Source of the DNA: Erythrobacter neustonensis
Lineage (GTDB): Bacteria; Pseudomonadota; Alphaproteobacteria; Sphingomonadales; Sphingomonadaceae
Reading direction: 5' to 3'
DNA length: 64,000 bases
Assembly (NCBI RefSeq): GCF_001663175.1
Contig: NZ_CP016033.1
Coordinates: forward strand, 1,550,001-1,614,000
Shown: piece by piece, positions 1 to 8,847 of the stretch
How the letters are laid out: every line of letters starts with the position of its first letter
How positions within the stretch are numbered: position 1 is the first letter of the stretch
Position numbers and translations under genes: made by a program
The notes under the pieces: generated by a model
The model's input: the letters and a program-made list of their open reading frames with translations, nothing else
The model's database searches: none
What the model was told of the DNA's origin: nothing

Positions 1-38
1 TGCCGCTGGGCGCGCAATATTGCCTCGTCGCGCGCTGA
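1..38 (+). CDS. C-terminal end of an upstream gene (partial)
   Basis: The first bases read in frame as PLGAQYCLVAR followed by TGA at 36-38. The gtrA-like gene starts only 4 bases later, so this looks like the last codons of a gene in the same operon. A glycosyltransferase or methyltransferase would suit the neighbourhood, but eleven residues cannot decide it. Confidence 0.45.
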   Translation, partial: PLGAQYCLVAR

Positions 39-42
39 ACCC

Positions 43-426
43 ATGGTTTCGCGGCTGCTGCGCTTCGGGCTGACCGGCCTTGCCAATTCCGCCGTGGGAT
101 GGGCGGTGATTTTCGGCGGGCTGTGGGCCGGCCTTTCCGGCCTTGTCGCCAATGCCGCAGGTTATGCAGTGGGTCTGATGCTGTCGTTCACGCTCAACCG
201 GCGGTTCGTGTTCGGGATGACGGGAGCGGTCTCGGCGCGCGAGGTGGCACGGTTTCTTTGCGCCTTCGCCATCGCCTACGGCATCAACGTGGCGGTGCTG
301 CTGGGCGCGCAGAGCGTGCTGGGATCGGACGATCCGCTCGCCCAGTTGCCGGCGATCGCTGCCTATATCGTGACCTTTTTCCTGCTTTCGCAATTCTTCG
401 TCTTCAAGCCAGCGACCCCTCGATGA
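43..426 (+). CDS. GtrA family membrane protein
   Basis: This 127-residue protein has four hydrophobic segments separated by short loops, the size and layout of GtrA-type proteins. It carries the family-like stretch FTLNRRFVF after the second membrane segment. GtrA proteins are thought to help move lipid-linked sugars across the inner membrane for glycosylation of surface polymers. The gene lies 4 bases after the preceding partial gene, and its stop overlaps the ATG of the next gene (ATGA), so the three are probably translated together. The exact substrate cannot be read from the sequence. Confidence 0.8.
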   Translation: MVSRLLRFGLTGLANSAVGWAVIFGGLWAGLSGLVANAAGYAVGLMLSFTLNRRFVFGMTGAVSAREVARFLCAFAIAYGINVAVLLGAQSVLGSDDPLAQLPAIAAYIVTFFLLSQFFVFKPATPR

Positions 427-2006
427 CCCAAGCACCCCCTCTTTCGCCCGCGCCGCAACCGGGCGCGCGGATCCCGTTCGGCTGGCTCGACCGGTGGCCT
501 GTCATCGTGCTGGTTCTGATCGCGTCGATCGCACCGCTGCTGGTGGTGGGGATCGCCCCGCTGACCGATCTTTACGGGCACCTCGGCCGGTTCGCGGTGC
601 AGACCGAACTTGCGCAGCGGCCCGGGTTGCAGCCCTATTTCACCTACGAATGGAAGCTGATCGGCAATCTCGGTGGGGATATTCTGGTCGAGCTGCTGCA
701 TCCCCTGCTGGGTCTCGAAGGCGCGGTCCGCGCGACGGTGATGATCACGCAAGGTCTGGGCGCACTGGGCTTACTGCTGGTCAGCCGCGAGGTACATGGC
801 CGGGTCACGCCCTTTGCGCTCGCGGCGATCCCGATGATCTACGGCTTTCCATTCAACTACGGGTTCATCAATTATGCGCTGAGCATGGCGCTCGCGCTGC
901 TGGCCTTTGCCGCGTGGCTGCGACTGCGCAAGACCGGGCGCCATCGCGCGGCGCAGGTGTGGCTTGCGGTGGCGGGCGCGGCGATCTGGATCGCGCACAC
1001 CTATGGCTGGGCGTTCCTCGGCCTGCTCGCCGGATCGACGATGCTGGCCGAGGTCTGGACCCAGCGCACCCGGCCGGTGCAGGCGGTGATCCGCATTCTT
1101 GCCGCCTGCTGGCCGCTGCTCTTGCCGGTGATCCCGATGGTGATCTGGCGGGCCGAAAGCGCAGGCGCGGCGATGTCGGGGTGGGCGTGGCAATACAAGC
1201 TGATCTGGCTGATGTCGCCGCTGCGCACCTATTGGCGCGATTTCGACATGGCCTCGCTGGGGTTCGTGCTGATGCTGCTGGGCTGGGCGCTGGCGAGCAG
1301 AAACGTGCGCTTCGAACGCGGCGTGGGCATTGCCGCTGCGCTGTGCATGGTGTTCTTCCTTGCCTTGCCGTTCCGCGTGTTCGGTTCGGCCTTTGCCGAC
1401 ATGCGGCTGCTGCCTTACGCGCTGGCGGTCGCCTTTGTCGCGATTGCGCCTGCCTCCACGCGCAAGCGGGCGCTGATGATCGGCGGCGGATTGGCGATCG
1501 CCTTCTTCGGAGTGCGGATGGCCACCACCACCGCCGCCTATATGGCATTGGACCGGCAGGTGCAGGCGGCGATCCCGGCGATCGACAAGCTGCCCGAAGG
1601 CGCGCGGGTGGTGTTCTTCTCGGTCAAGCCATGCCGCACGCGCTGGGCGCTGGCTCCGCTCGATCACCTCTCGGGCGCGGCAATGGCGCGCAAGAGCGCG
1701 TTCGTGAACGACCAGTGGCAGCAGCCCGGCGTCAACCCGCTCAAGGTCCATTTTCCCGCGGCCGAGCCGTTCGTGCGCGACCCCTCGCACCTCGTCCTGC
1801 GCGAGGAATGCGCCGAAGCGCCCTCGCGCCCCCGGCTGTCGCGCTCGCTAAGTCGCCTGCCGCGCGGGGTGTTCACGCATATCTGGATCGTCGGTGAAAT
1901 CGACAGGGCTATGCCCGCGCCAACAGGCTATGTCGCCGTGCCCGGTGCGGGCAGCGGGTTGCTGTTCGAAGCGGTGTCCGGCGCGGATCAGGCTGCAGCC
2001 CGGTAG
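423..2006 (+). CDS. Polytopic membrane protein, unknown function (glycosyltransferase-like context)
   Basis: The protein has 527 residues. A proline-rich N-terminus is followed by about ten hydrophobic segments up to roughly residue 385, then a soluble C-terminal domain of about 140 residues beginning near LPEGARVVFF. This layout (multi-spanning core plus periplasmic tail) is seen in membrane glycosyltransferases of the GT-C type and in related uncharacterised proteins. No clear catalytic motif such as a DD or ED pair in the first loop was recognised. The start ATG at 423 overlaps the stop of the GtrA gene. The same frame is open from position 99, but an upstream start would overlap gtrA completely. 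The last 19 bases overlap the end of the convergent D-aminoacylase gene. Confidence 0.6.
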   Translation: MTQAPPLSPAPQPGARIPFGWLDRWPVIVLVLIASIAPLLVVGIAPLTDLYGHLGRFAVQTELAQRPGLQPYFTYEWKLIGNLGGDILVELLHPLLGLEGAVRATVMITQGLGALGLLLVSREVHGRVTPFALAAIPMIYGFPFNYGFINYALSMALALLAFAAWLRLRKTGRHRAAQVWLAVAGAAIWIAHTYGWAFLGLLAGSTMLAEVWTQRTRPVQAVIRILAACWPLLLPVIPMVIWRAESAGAAMSGWAWQYKLIWLMSPLRTYWRDFDMASLGFVLMLLGWALASRNVRFERGVGIAAALCMVFFLALPFRVFGSAFADMRLLPYALAVAFVAIAPASTRKRALMIGGGLAIAFFGVRMATTTAAYMALDRQVQAAIPAIDKLPEGARVVFFSVKPCRTRWALAPLDHLSGAAMARKSAFVNDQWQQPGVNPLKVHFPAAEPFVRDPSHLVLREECAEAPSRPRLSRSLSRLPRGVFTHIWIVGEIDRAMPAPTGYVAVPGAGSGLLFEAVSGADQAAAR

Positions 2007-3712
2007 GCCGCGCCGCGCACCAGCCTGCCCGGCCGCGCGCCGGTGGGCTGGTCGAAGCGGCGGATAAGCTCGCCCGCCACAAGCGTTGCCTCGTAGCCGG
2101 TGGCGCGCTGGTGCAGCCGCCGTCCGCCCGCAGGCAGATCGCGCACCACCTCGGGCAGATGCAGCGTCAGCCCATCAAGATCGATGACGTTCAGATCCGC
2201 GCGCCCGCCGACCGCCAGCGTGCCCCTGTCGGTGAGGCCCACCGCACGGGCAGCCTTGGCGCCCAGCATATGCGCCGCCTCCGCCAGACCGATGGCGAGC
2301 GCCCCGCCGCCCTTGACGAACTGGGTGAGCAGATAAGTCGAATAGCTCGCATCGCAGATCGCGCCGTAATGCGCGCCGCCATCGCCAAGTCCGGGGACGC
2401 AATAGGGATGCCGCAGCATCTCGTGCGCGCTGGCCAGCGATGCGTTCTCGTAATTGCCGAGCGCGGCGAGGAATAGCCCGCGTCCTTCGGTCTCCAGCAA
2501 CCGGTCATAGGCGACTTCCTGCGGGGTGCAGCCGCGTGCTTCGGCCTGGCCTGCCATGCTCATGTGGGCAGGCGGCGCATAATCGGGCGGATTGTCGAGC
2601 GGGAACAGCCAGCGCCAGTTGCGCGCAAGCTCGTTGAAGGGGTGGCCCGGGGCGAAATCCTCGGTCAGCAAGGCGGCACGCAGTGCGGGATCGCGCATTG
2701 CGGCAACCTGTTCGGGGATCGAAAGGTGCGCGATTTTTGCCCATGACGGGCACAGCACGAAGGGGTGGACGGTAAGCTCGAGCCCCGCGATCAATCCGAT
2801 CGGACGCGGCATCACCTGCGCATGCGCGGTGCCGCCTGCTGCATTGGTCGCCTCGAGCATGTCGAGCACGCGCCGCCAGCGCGGCGGGCCTTCGTTGCCC
2901 GAGGCGAGCGTAAAGGTCGCCGGGCGTCCGCTGGCGGCGATCACCCGCTCGATCACCGGATATTCCTTGTCCCAGCCGCGAAACGCGTCGAGCACCACCT
3001 GGAACGTGCCAGCTCCGGCATCCTTCATCCCGCCGGTGATCGCTTCGAGTTCGGCGATGTCGGTGTCGAATGTGGGGATTGCGTCCCCGCTGGCGGTCTT
3101 GTGGATCGAGAGCCGCGAGGTCGCAAACCCCAGCGCTCCGGCGCGCATTGCCTCGGCGGTCAGGCGGCGCATCAGCGCCAGATCATCCGGCGTGGCGACT
3201 TCGCGTGCCGCGCCGCGAGCGCCCATCGCGTACACCCGCAAGGGGGAGTGCGGGAGATAGGCGGCGATGTCGATGTCGCGCTTTCCGGCGGCGACCTTGT
3301 CGAGATATTCGGGAAAGGTTTCCCAATCCCAGTCGAGCCCTTCGGTCATCACCACGCCGGGGATGTCCTCGACCCCTTCCATGACATTGACCAGCATCTC
3401 GCGGTCGCTCTTGCGGCAGGGGGCAAAGCCGACCCCGCAATTGCCCATCACCGCAGTCGTCACCCCGTGCGAGGAGGAGGGGGACAGTTCCTCGGCCCAG
3501 ATGCATTGGCCATCGTAATGCGTGTGCACGTCGATGAACCCGGGGGTGACAAATTTCCCTTGCGCGTCAATCTCTTGCGTGCCGCGCGCAAGGTTCTTGC
3601 CGATCGCGGCGATCCGTCCTCCGGTGATCGCGATGTCGCCTTCGATCAGATCGCCGCCCATCCCATCGGCAATCGTGCCGCCGCGGATCACCATGTCGTA
3701 GTCGGCTGCCAT
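1988..3712 (-). CDS. N-acyl-D-amino-acid deacylase family amidohydrolase
   Basis: This 574-residue metal-dependent amidohydrolase hydrolyses N-acyl-D-amino acids or related amides. The N-terminus (MAADYDMVIRGGTIADGMGG) is typical of the family. The metal-binding FIDVHTHYDGQ motif lies near residue 65, followed by VMGNCGVGFAPC with the conserved cysteine, and GDGGAHYG near the C-terminus. The reading frame stays open about 165 codons further upstream but lacks family similarity there and would run over bciA. The ATG at 3712 is therefore chosen. It is divergent from bciA with about 97 bases between. No signal peptide is seen, so a cytoplasmic enzyme is likely. The true substrate in this organism is not known. 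Confidence 0.88.
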   Translation of the reverse strand: MAADYDMVIRGGTIADGMGGDLIEGDIAITGGRIAAIGKNLARGTQEIDAQGKFVTPGFIDVHTHYDGQCIWAEELSPSSSHGVTTAVMGNCGVGFAPCRKSDREMLVNVMEGVEDIPGVVMTEGLDWDWETFPEYLDKVAAGKRDIDIAAYLPHSPLRVYAMGARGAAREVATPDDLALMRRLTAEAMRAGALGFATSRLSIHKTASGDAIPTFDTDIAELEAITGGMKDAGAGTFQVVLDAFRGWDKEYPVIERVIAASGRPATFTLASGNEGPPRWRRVLDMLEATNAAGGTAHAQVMPRPIGLIAGLELTVHPFVLCPSWAKIAHLSIPEQVAAMRDPALRAALLTEDFAPGHPFNELARNWRWLFPLDNPPDYAPPAHMSMAGQAEARGCTPQEVAYDRLLETEGRGLFLAALGNYENASLASAHEMLRHPYCVPGLGDGGAHYGAICDASYSTYLLTQFVKGGGALAIGLAEAAHMLGAKAARAVGLTDRGTLAVGGRADLNVIDLDGLTLHLPEVVRDLPAGGRRLHQRATGYEATLVAGELIRRFDQPTGARPGRLVRGAAYRAAA

Positions 3713-3809
3713 CGCTGCGCTCTCCTGTCCCGCCGCAATGATGCGCAACCCAGGCTCTTCGCGCAACGCACAGATTTGCGGGGCGGTGCGGCGCGGGGTA
3801 GAGGGGGGA

Positions 3810-4694
3810 ATGACCCTCGCCAATCCAACGCCGCGCCGCGTGGCGCTTGCCGGAGCATCGGGAACGATCGGGTCGGCGGTGCTGCGGCGGCTCGAAGCGG
3901 ACGGGCACTGCGTGACGGTGCTGGCACGGGGTGACCTTACTGATCCGGCGGTGCTGGCGCGGGCGAGGGCGGAGGTCGTAATCTCGTGCATCGCCTCGCG
4001 TTCAGGCGCACCGGATGATGCGCAGGCGGTTGATTGCAATGCCAATTGTGCACTGCTCGCGGCGGCAGAAGCGGCGGGCGCCGGGCACTTCATCCTGCTG
4101 TCGGCGATCTGCGTCCAGAAACCGCGCCTCGCGTTCCAGCATGCCAAGCTGGCGTTCGAGAAACGGCTTGGCGAGAGCGCGATTGCGCACACCATCATCC
4201 GCCCCACCGCTTACTTCAAGTCCTTGTCTGGACAGGCAAAAAGGGTGAAGGGGGGCAAGCCTTTCCTGATTTTCGGGGATGGCCACCTGACCTGCTGCAA
4301 GCCGATCAGCGATGATGATCTGGCGCGGTTCATCGCCGCGGCGATCGACAATCCGGCAATGCGAGGAAAAACGCTGCCGATCGGTGGGCCTGGGCCGGCG
4401 ATCTCGTTGAAAGAGCAGGGCGAATTGCTGTTCCGCGCGGCAGGCAGGCCCGCCAGATTCACGTCGATCTCGCCCCGGATTTTCACCATCGCCGAGCGGA
4501 TCTTGCGACTTGGTGCGCCGTTTTCCTCGTGGTTTGCCGCGAAGGCCGAATATGCCCGGATCGCGCGATACTATGCCACCGAATCGATGCTGGTGATCGA
4601 CCCTGCGACCGGTGAATATTCCGCCGATCTGACCCCCGAATATGGCTCCGAAACGCTGGAGTCGCATTATTCGCGATTGTTCTCGGGGGTCTGA
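3810..4694 (+). CDS. bciA: Divinyl (bacterio)chlorophyllide a 8-vinyl reductase, BciA type
   Basis: This 294-residue NAD(P)-binding protein of the atypical short-chain dehydrogenase / NmrA-like fold reduces the 8-vinyl group of divinyl chlorophyllide in bacteriochlorophyll synthesis. It has a Rossmann GASGTIG motif near the N-terminus. It also has stretches recognised from BciA proteins: LLSAICVQKP, FQHAKLAFE, RPTAYFKSLSGQ, KPISDDDL, LPIGGPGPAI and RYYATESMLV. The ATG at 3810 is preceded by a strong GAGGGGGG ribosome-binding site; an upstream in-frame ATG at 3738 lacks one. No other photosynthesis gene lies in the window, so this gene is separate from a photosynthesis cluster. Its presence implies, but does not prove, that the host makes bacteriochlorophyll a. 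Confidence 0.88.
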   Translation: MTLANPTPRRVALAGASGTIGSAVLRRLEADGHCVTVLARGDLTDPAVLARARAEVVISCIASRSGAPDDAQAVDCNANCALLAAAEAAGAGHFILLSAICVQKPRLAFQHAKLAFEKRLGESAIAHTIIRPTAYFKSLSGQAKRVKGGKPFLIFGDGHLTCCKPISDDDLARFIAAAIDNPAMRGKTLPIGGPGPAISLKEQGELLFRAAGRPARFTSISPRIFTIAERILRLGAPFSSWFAAKAEYARIARYYATESMLVIDPATGEYSADLTPEYGSETLESHYSRLFSGV

Positions 4695-4711
4695 GGGAGG
4701 GCAGGACGGGG

Positions 4712-6625
4712 CTAGAGGGGGGCTAGATGCCAGCTGGCGGGGGGCAAGGGGGCATCAAAACCGGGCAAGGAAACGCTTTGGCCCGAATAATTGAACGTAA
4801 AAACATGGGTTTGCGTGCGCCGGACGCGAATTCCGGCGGGCAGATCGCATAGTTCCACACCCGCTTCGTGCGCCATTCTTTCGACCAGCAGCGCGAGCAG
4901 ATCGCGGTCGGGCCAGACCGCGCAATACCGCACCCCATCCTTGTAGTAAACGACCCCGCGCGCGGCCGCATCGGTGATTTCCGGGGCGTGATCGGCCACC
5001 ACATCCTCGCGCCAGCGGGTGACGGCAAAGCCATCGGCAGGCTCGCTCACGCCATCGCGCAGGCTTTCCACGCGGTTGACGGTCACACCCGTCAGGTCGC
5101 GCAAGTTCCCGGGCGCAAGGCCATCGGGAATGCAGAAGCTGTCCGTCTTGCTCCCCGACCGGGGGCCGAGCAGCACCGGACAGGATAGCGCAGCGAGCTT
5201 TTCGGCAAAGCCATCGGGCACGATCGGCAAGGTCGGCACCACCACCATGCGATAGGCCGACAGGTCGGCATCGGGCGAAACGATGTCGACATCGAGCCCG
5301 CGGATGCGCAGCGCCGAATAGGCCTCGAACACCAGTTCGAGATAGCGGAACGACTGGCCCTGCGGCTGGATGCCGATCACCCACGCCGCTTCGTAGGAGA
5401 ATACCAATGCGGCCGGTGCCTGCGCGCAGGCCTGCGGGCCGATCGCATCCAGCACCGCGGCGGCCGCGCGTACCTCGTCCGCGGCTTCGGCTTCGGTGCT
5501 GTCGGGGCGCAGCAGGCCGGCGTGCATCTGTTCTTGCGCGAACGGCGCCTGCCGCCAGCGAAAATAGCTGGTCAGTTCGGCCCCGTGTGCGCAGGCTTCG
5601 AGCGTCCACAGCGCCACCATCCCCGGCAGCGGCGCCGGGTTGAACCGCGCCCAGTTCACCGGGCCGGGCTGCTGTTCCATCACGCCCCAGCGCGAGCCAG
5701 CTTCCTTTGGCGAACAGCCGCGATAAAGATCGTGGTGGAAGGCGGCGATATCGGGGTGGCCTTGCCTGAGGTAATCGCGTTTCTCTGCCTGCGAGAACCA
5801 GAACTGTTCGAGGAACCCCAGCGGATAGGAATCCCACGTCGCCACATCGATATCGCGGCCCACATCGTGGTGATCGAATTCGGTGAAGAACCCCATGAAA
5901 TTGTGCGTGATCGGCGTGCCGGGGGCAGCTTCGCGCAGGATCGCCACCTGTTCGCGGTTGAAGCTTGCCACCTGATCGGAGGCAAAGCGGCGGTAATCGA
6001 GCCAGTGCGTGGGGTTCGCCTCGGTCACGGTTAGATGCGGCGGGTCGATCTCGGCAAAGGAGCGGTATTCCATGCTCCAGAAGACATTGCCCCATGCGGC
6101 ATTGAGCGCGGCAATCGTGCCGTAACGCGCGGCGCACCAGCCGCGGAATGCGGCAGCGGCGGCGTGGGAAAACGACAGCACGGTATCATGGCAGCCATAT
6201 TCGTTGTCGGTCTGCCACATGTGCAGCGCCGGGTGCTTTGCGTATCGTGCCGCCAGCACGGTGACGATCCGGCGGCATTCGGCGCGATAACCTTCGTGGC
6301 TGAAGCAGTAATGCCGCCGCGATCCGAAGCCGCGCGGGCGGCCCTGTTCGTCGATCGCGACCATATCGGGCATCCGGTCGACCAGCCATTTGGGCGGGGT
6401 GGCGGTGGGCGTGCCGAGGATCACCTTGAGGCCCGCTGCGTGCAGCGTTTCAATCGCGCGGTCGAGCCAGCCCCAGTCGTAATGCCCGGGTTCGGGCTCG
6501 ATCCGGCTCCACGCGAATTCGCCGATGCGCACGAGGCTGAGCCCCATGGCGCGCATCCGCCGTGCGTCCTCTGCCCAGATGTCTTCGGGCCAATGTTCGG
6601 GATAGTAGCAGCAGCCGAGTTTCAC
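4712..6625 (-). CDS. Beta-galactosidase, glycoside hydrolase family 42
   Basis: The protein has 637 residues, the usual length of GH42 enzymes, which cleave terminal beta-galactosides. It opens with LGCCYYPEHWPEDIW, the conserved start of the family's TIM barrel. The acid/base glutamate is in WQTDNEYGCHD and the nucleophile glutamate in VMEQQPGPVNW. The C-terminal part matches the trimerisation and beta domains in length. Translation probably starts at GTG 6625, which overlaps the TGA of the upstream alpha-galactosidase (GTGA), so the two are translationally coupled. No signal peptide is seen, which suggests hydrolysis of imported oligosaccharides in the cytoplasm. The symbol bga or lacZ would be arbitrary and is left blank. 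Confidence 0.92.
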   Translation of the reverse strand: MKLGCCYYPEHWPEDIWAEDARRMRAMGLSLVRIGEFAWSRIEPEPGHYDWGWLDRAIETLHAAGLKVILGTPTATPPKWLVDRMPDMVAIDEQGRPRGFGSRRHYCFSHEGYRAECRRIVTVLAARYAKHPALHMWQTDNEYGCHDTVLSFSHAAAAAFRGWCAARYGTIAALNAAWGNVFWSMEYRSFAEIDPPHLTVTEANPTHWLDYRRFASDQVASFNREQVAILREAAPGTPITHNFMGFFTEFDHHDVGRDIDVATWDSYPLGFLEQFWFSQAEKRDYLRQGHPDIAAFHHDLYRGCSPKEAGSRWGVMEQQPGPVNWARFNPAPLPGMVALWTLEACAHGAELTSYFRWRQAPFAQEQMHAGLLRPDSTEAEAADEVRAAAAVLDAIGPQACAQAPAALVFSYEAAWVIGIQPQGQSFRYLELVFEAYSALRIRGLDVDIVSPDADLSAYRMVVVPTLPIVPDGFAEKLAALSCPVLLGPRSGSKTDSFCIPDGLAPGNLRDLTGVTVNRVESLRDGVSEPADGFAVTRWREDVVADHAPEITDAAARGVVYYKDGVRYCAVWPDRDLLALLVERMAHEAGVELCDLPAGIRVRRTQTHVFTFNYSGQSVSLPGFDAPLPPASWHLAPL

Positions 6626-8736
6626 GCGATGGCCTCCAGCGCGATGATCCACGCGGTTTCGGGGTGGGTAAGGGGGAGGGCGAGGCCGTGGGTCATCAGC
6701 GCCGCGCCCGAAAGCGTCAATCCCGCTGCCCATGTTTCCCGATTGGCGAGGTAGTGTTTCGCGCGCGGCGGCCATGGTTCGGGCAGCGTGACGCGGTAAC
6801 GCGCTTGCGGGTCGAGCCCGGCGAGCCGCAGCGGGGCGGCATCGAAGACGGGCGAAAAGGCGGTCTGCGCCGCGAGCGCGAGCGCCTTGCCTTCATGCGT
6901 CACCATCATGCCGGTGATGTCGGGATCGGGGTGCGACAAGCGGTGAAGCGCGCCCGAATGCAGCACCCCGCGCCATTGCTTGTAGAGCGCGATATGCACG
7001 GCAAGGATTTCGCGCTCCTTGTCGGTCATGCGCGCCGGATCGGCCTCCACCCCCATGTGGCCGAACACCGCGACCTTGGCGCGGAAATCCATGGCGAGGC
7101 GGCGCCCGGTGATCGGATTGGGCGAGGGGCCGACATGGCTGCCGAGCACTTCCAATGGCAGGAACTGGCTCCATGCAGGCGTGATCCTGAGGCGCTCGAC
7201 CGCGTCGTTGTTGTCCGACGGCCAGACGCGGTTGACGCGCGCAAGGACGCCGAAATCGATCCGCCCGCCGCCGCTTGCACAGCTTTCGATTTCGACATGC
7301 GGGTGGGCTTCGCGCAGGCTGTCGACCACATGATAGAATCCGATCGCCTGCCACAGCGCCTTGCCCGGATCGGGGAACAGGTCGCGGTTGTGGTCCCACT
7401 TGAGGTAGGCGATCGTGTTCTCGGTCAGCAGCGCATCCAGCCGCTCGATCAGATATTCGCGCACCTCTGGCCGCGACAGGTCGAGCGCGAGCTGTCCGCG
7501 CATGGTGGGGCGGTCGCGGGCTTCGACATGCAGGCACCAGTCGGGATGCGCGCGGTAAAGGTCGCTGTCGGGCGAGATCATTTCGGGCTCGACCCACAGG
7601 CCGAAATCCATGCCGAGTTCGTGGACACGGGCGATCAGCGGGGCGAGGCCGTTGGGAAAGACATCGCGCGAGACGGTCCAATCGCCGAGGCTGGTGCGAT
7701 CGTCCCTGCGCCTTTGTTCTTGGCCGCCGAACCAGCCATCGTCGAGCACGAAGCGTTCGATGCCGAGGCTGGCCGCATCCTCGGCAAGGCGCATCAGCGC
7801 ATCCTCGGACAGCTTGAACCCCAGCGCTTCCCACGAATTGAGGTGGACTTTGCGCGGGCCCCATGCGGCGCGCTGTGGCAGAACGTTCCCTCGCAGATAG
7901 GCATGGAAAGCCTGCGCCAGCGCCGAACGGTCGGGGGCGCGCGCGAACACCAGCTTCGGGGTCGCGGCGACCGACCCGGGCGCGAGGCGGGCGAGCGCGT
8001 GGGGCTGGCCCGCGGCCATCTGCAACACCGCGCGCCCATCCCCGCTGCCCTGCATGTCGCATTCGATCCGCGTGTCGTGGTCGCCGCTGAAGGCAAGGTG
8101 CGCGCCCAGCGCTTCATCGCCGGCGGAATCGTGAAGGATCAGCCAGTTCCCGCCGCCGAACCCCGGCTTGCCCGCCGCAGAGCTGCGCATGAAGCCATCG
8201 GGGGCAAGGTCGCGGGCGGCCTCGCGCATCTCGCCTGCCCAGCGGCCAGCAAGGGTGGTGATCCGCGTGAACCGGCGCGGCAGCGGCAGCGCGGGCGCGG
8301 CCAAGCGTTCGAATTCGAACATGTGTTCGCCCTGATTGGCAAGCGTGGCATGGGCTTCGACAACATCGCTCGCCGCGATCTGCCAGCCTTGCGAAAGAGC
8401 GATCCCCAGCCTCGCGTCGGTAAAGGTCAGCGCCAGACTGCCCGGCTGCGCCTGCCAGGTGTCCAGCCGAAAATCGGTGGGAACGGCTTCTCCGCTCTGC
8501 CGCAGCACCACCGCCGGCGTTCCGCCCCATCCGCCTTTCCGTTCGGGCAGCAGCCCCGGCACCGGGGGCACATCGGGCTGGCTTTCGTGCCGCCCGCGCG
8601 CGCCTGCGGCAGCGAGCGCGGCCAGATCCTCGCCATCCGGCAGCGCCGCGCCCAGATAGATGCAATCGGCCGCGCCGCCCACCTCCAGCGCGAACACCAG
8701 CGTCAGCCGCTCGCCGTCGATCCTGACGAATTCCAC
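6622..8736 (-). CDS. Alpha-galactosidase, glycoside hydrolase family 36
   Basis: This 704-residue enzyme removes terminal alpha-galactose, for example from raffinose-family sugars. An N-terminal beta-sandwich domain is followed by the barrel with FVLDDGWFGG, the nucleophile aspartate in YLKWDHNRD, the CASGGGRID substrate loop and the acid/base region PSDNNDAVERL. The frame remains open far upstream over the symporter gene, so the start has to be chosen. GTG at 8736, preceded by GGGAGGGAA on the minus strand, gives a normal N-terminus. The end overlaps the beta-galactosidase start by 4 bases. It is divergent from the SSS symporter-galT-galK operon across about 111 bases, which probably hold promoters for both directions. 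Confidence 0.92.
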   Translation of the reverse strand: MEFVRIDGERLTLVFALEVGGAADCIYLGAALPDGEDLAALAAAGARGRHESQPDVPPVPGLLPERKGGWGGTPAVVLRQSGEAVPTDFRLDTWQAQPGSLALTFTDARLGIALSQGWQIAASDVVEAHATLANQGEHMFEFERLAAPALPLPRRFTRITTLAGRWAGEMREAARDLAPDGFMRSSAAGKPGFGGGNWLILHDSAGDEALGAHLAFSGDHDTRIECDMQGSGDGRAVLQMAAGQPHALARLAPGSVAATPKLVFARAPDRSALAQAFHAYLRGNVLPQRAAWGPRKVHLNSWEALGFKLSEDALMRLAEDAASLGIERFVLDDGWFGGQEQRRRDDRTSLGDWTVSRDVFPNGLAPLIARVHELGMDFGLWVEPEMISPDSDLYRAHPDWCLHVEARDRPTMRGQLALDLSRPEVREYLIERLDALLTENTIAYLKWDHNRDLFPDPGKALWQAIGFYHVVDSLREAHPHVEIESCASGGGRIDFGVLARVNRVWPSDNNDAVERLRITPAWSQFLPLEVLGSHVGPSPNPITGRRLAMDFRAKVAVFGHMGVEADPARMTDKEREILAVHIALYKQWRGVLHSGALHRLSHPDPDITGMMVTHEGKALALAAQTAFSPVFDAAPLRLAGLDPQARYRVTLPEPWPPRAKHYLANRETWAAGLTLSGAALMTHGLALPLTHPETAWIIALEAIA

Positions 8737-8847
8737 GCGCGTTCCCTCCCGTTTGCGCAGACGCCGGTGACGATTGTCCCGCCAAGGCTTGTCGGCAACC
8801 CGCCAATGCGCTGTAACCGCCGCAAGAGAGAGGGGAAAGCGGGGAAA

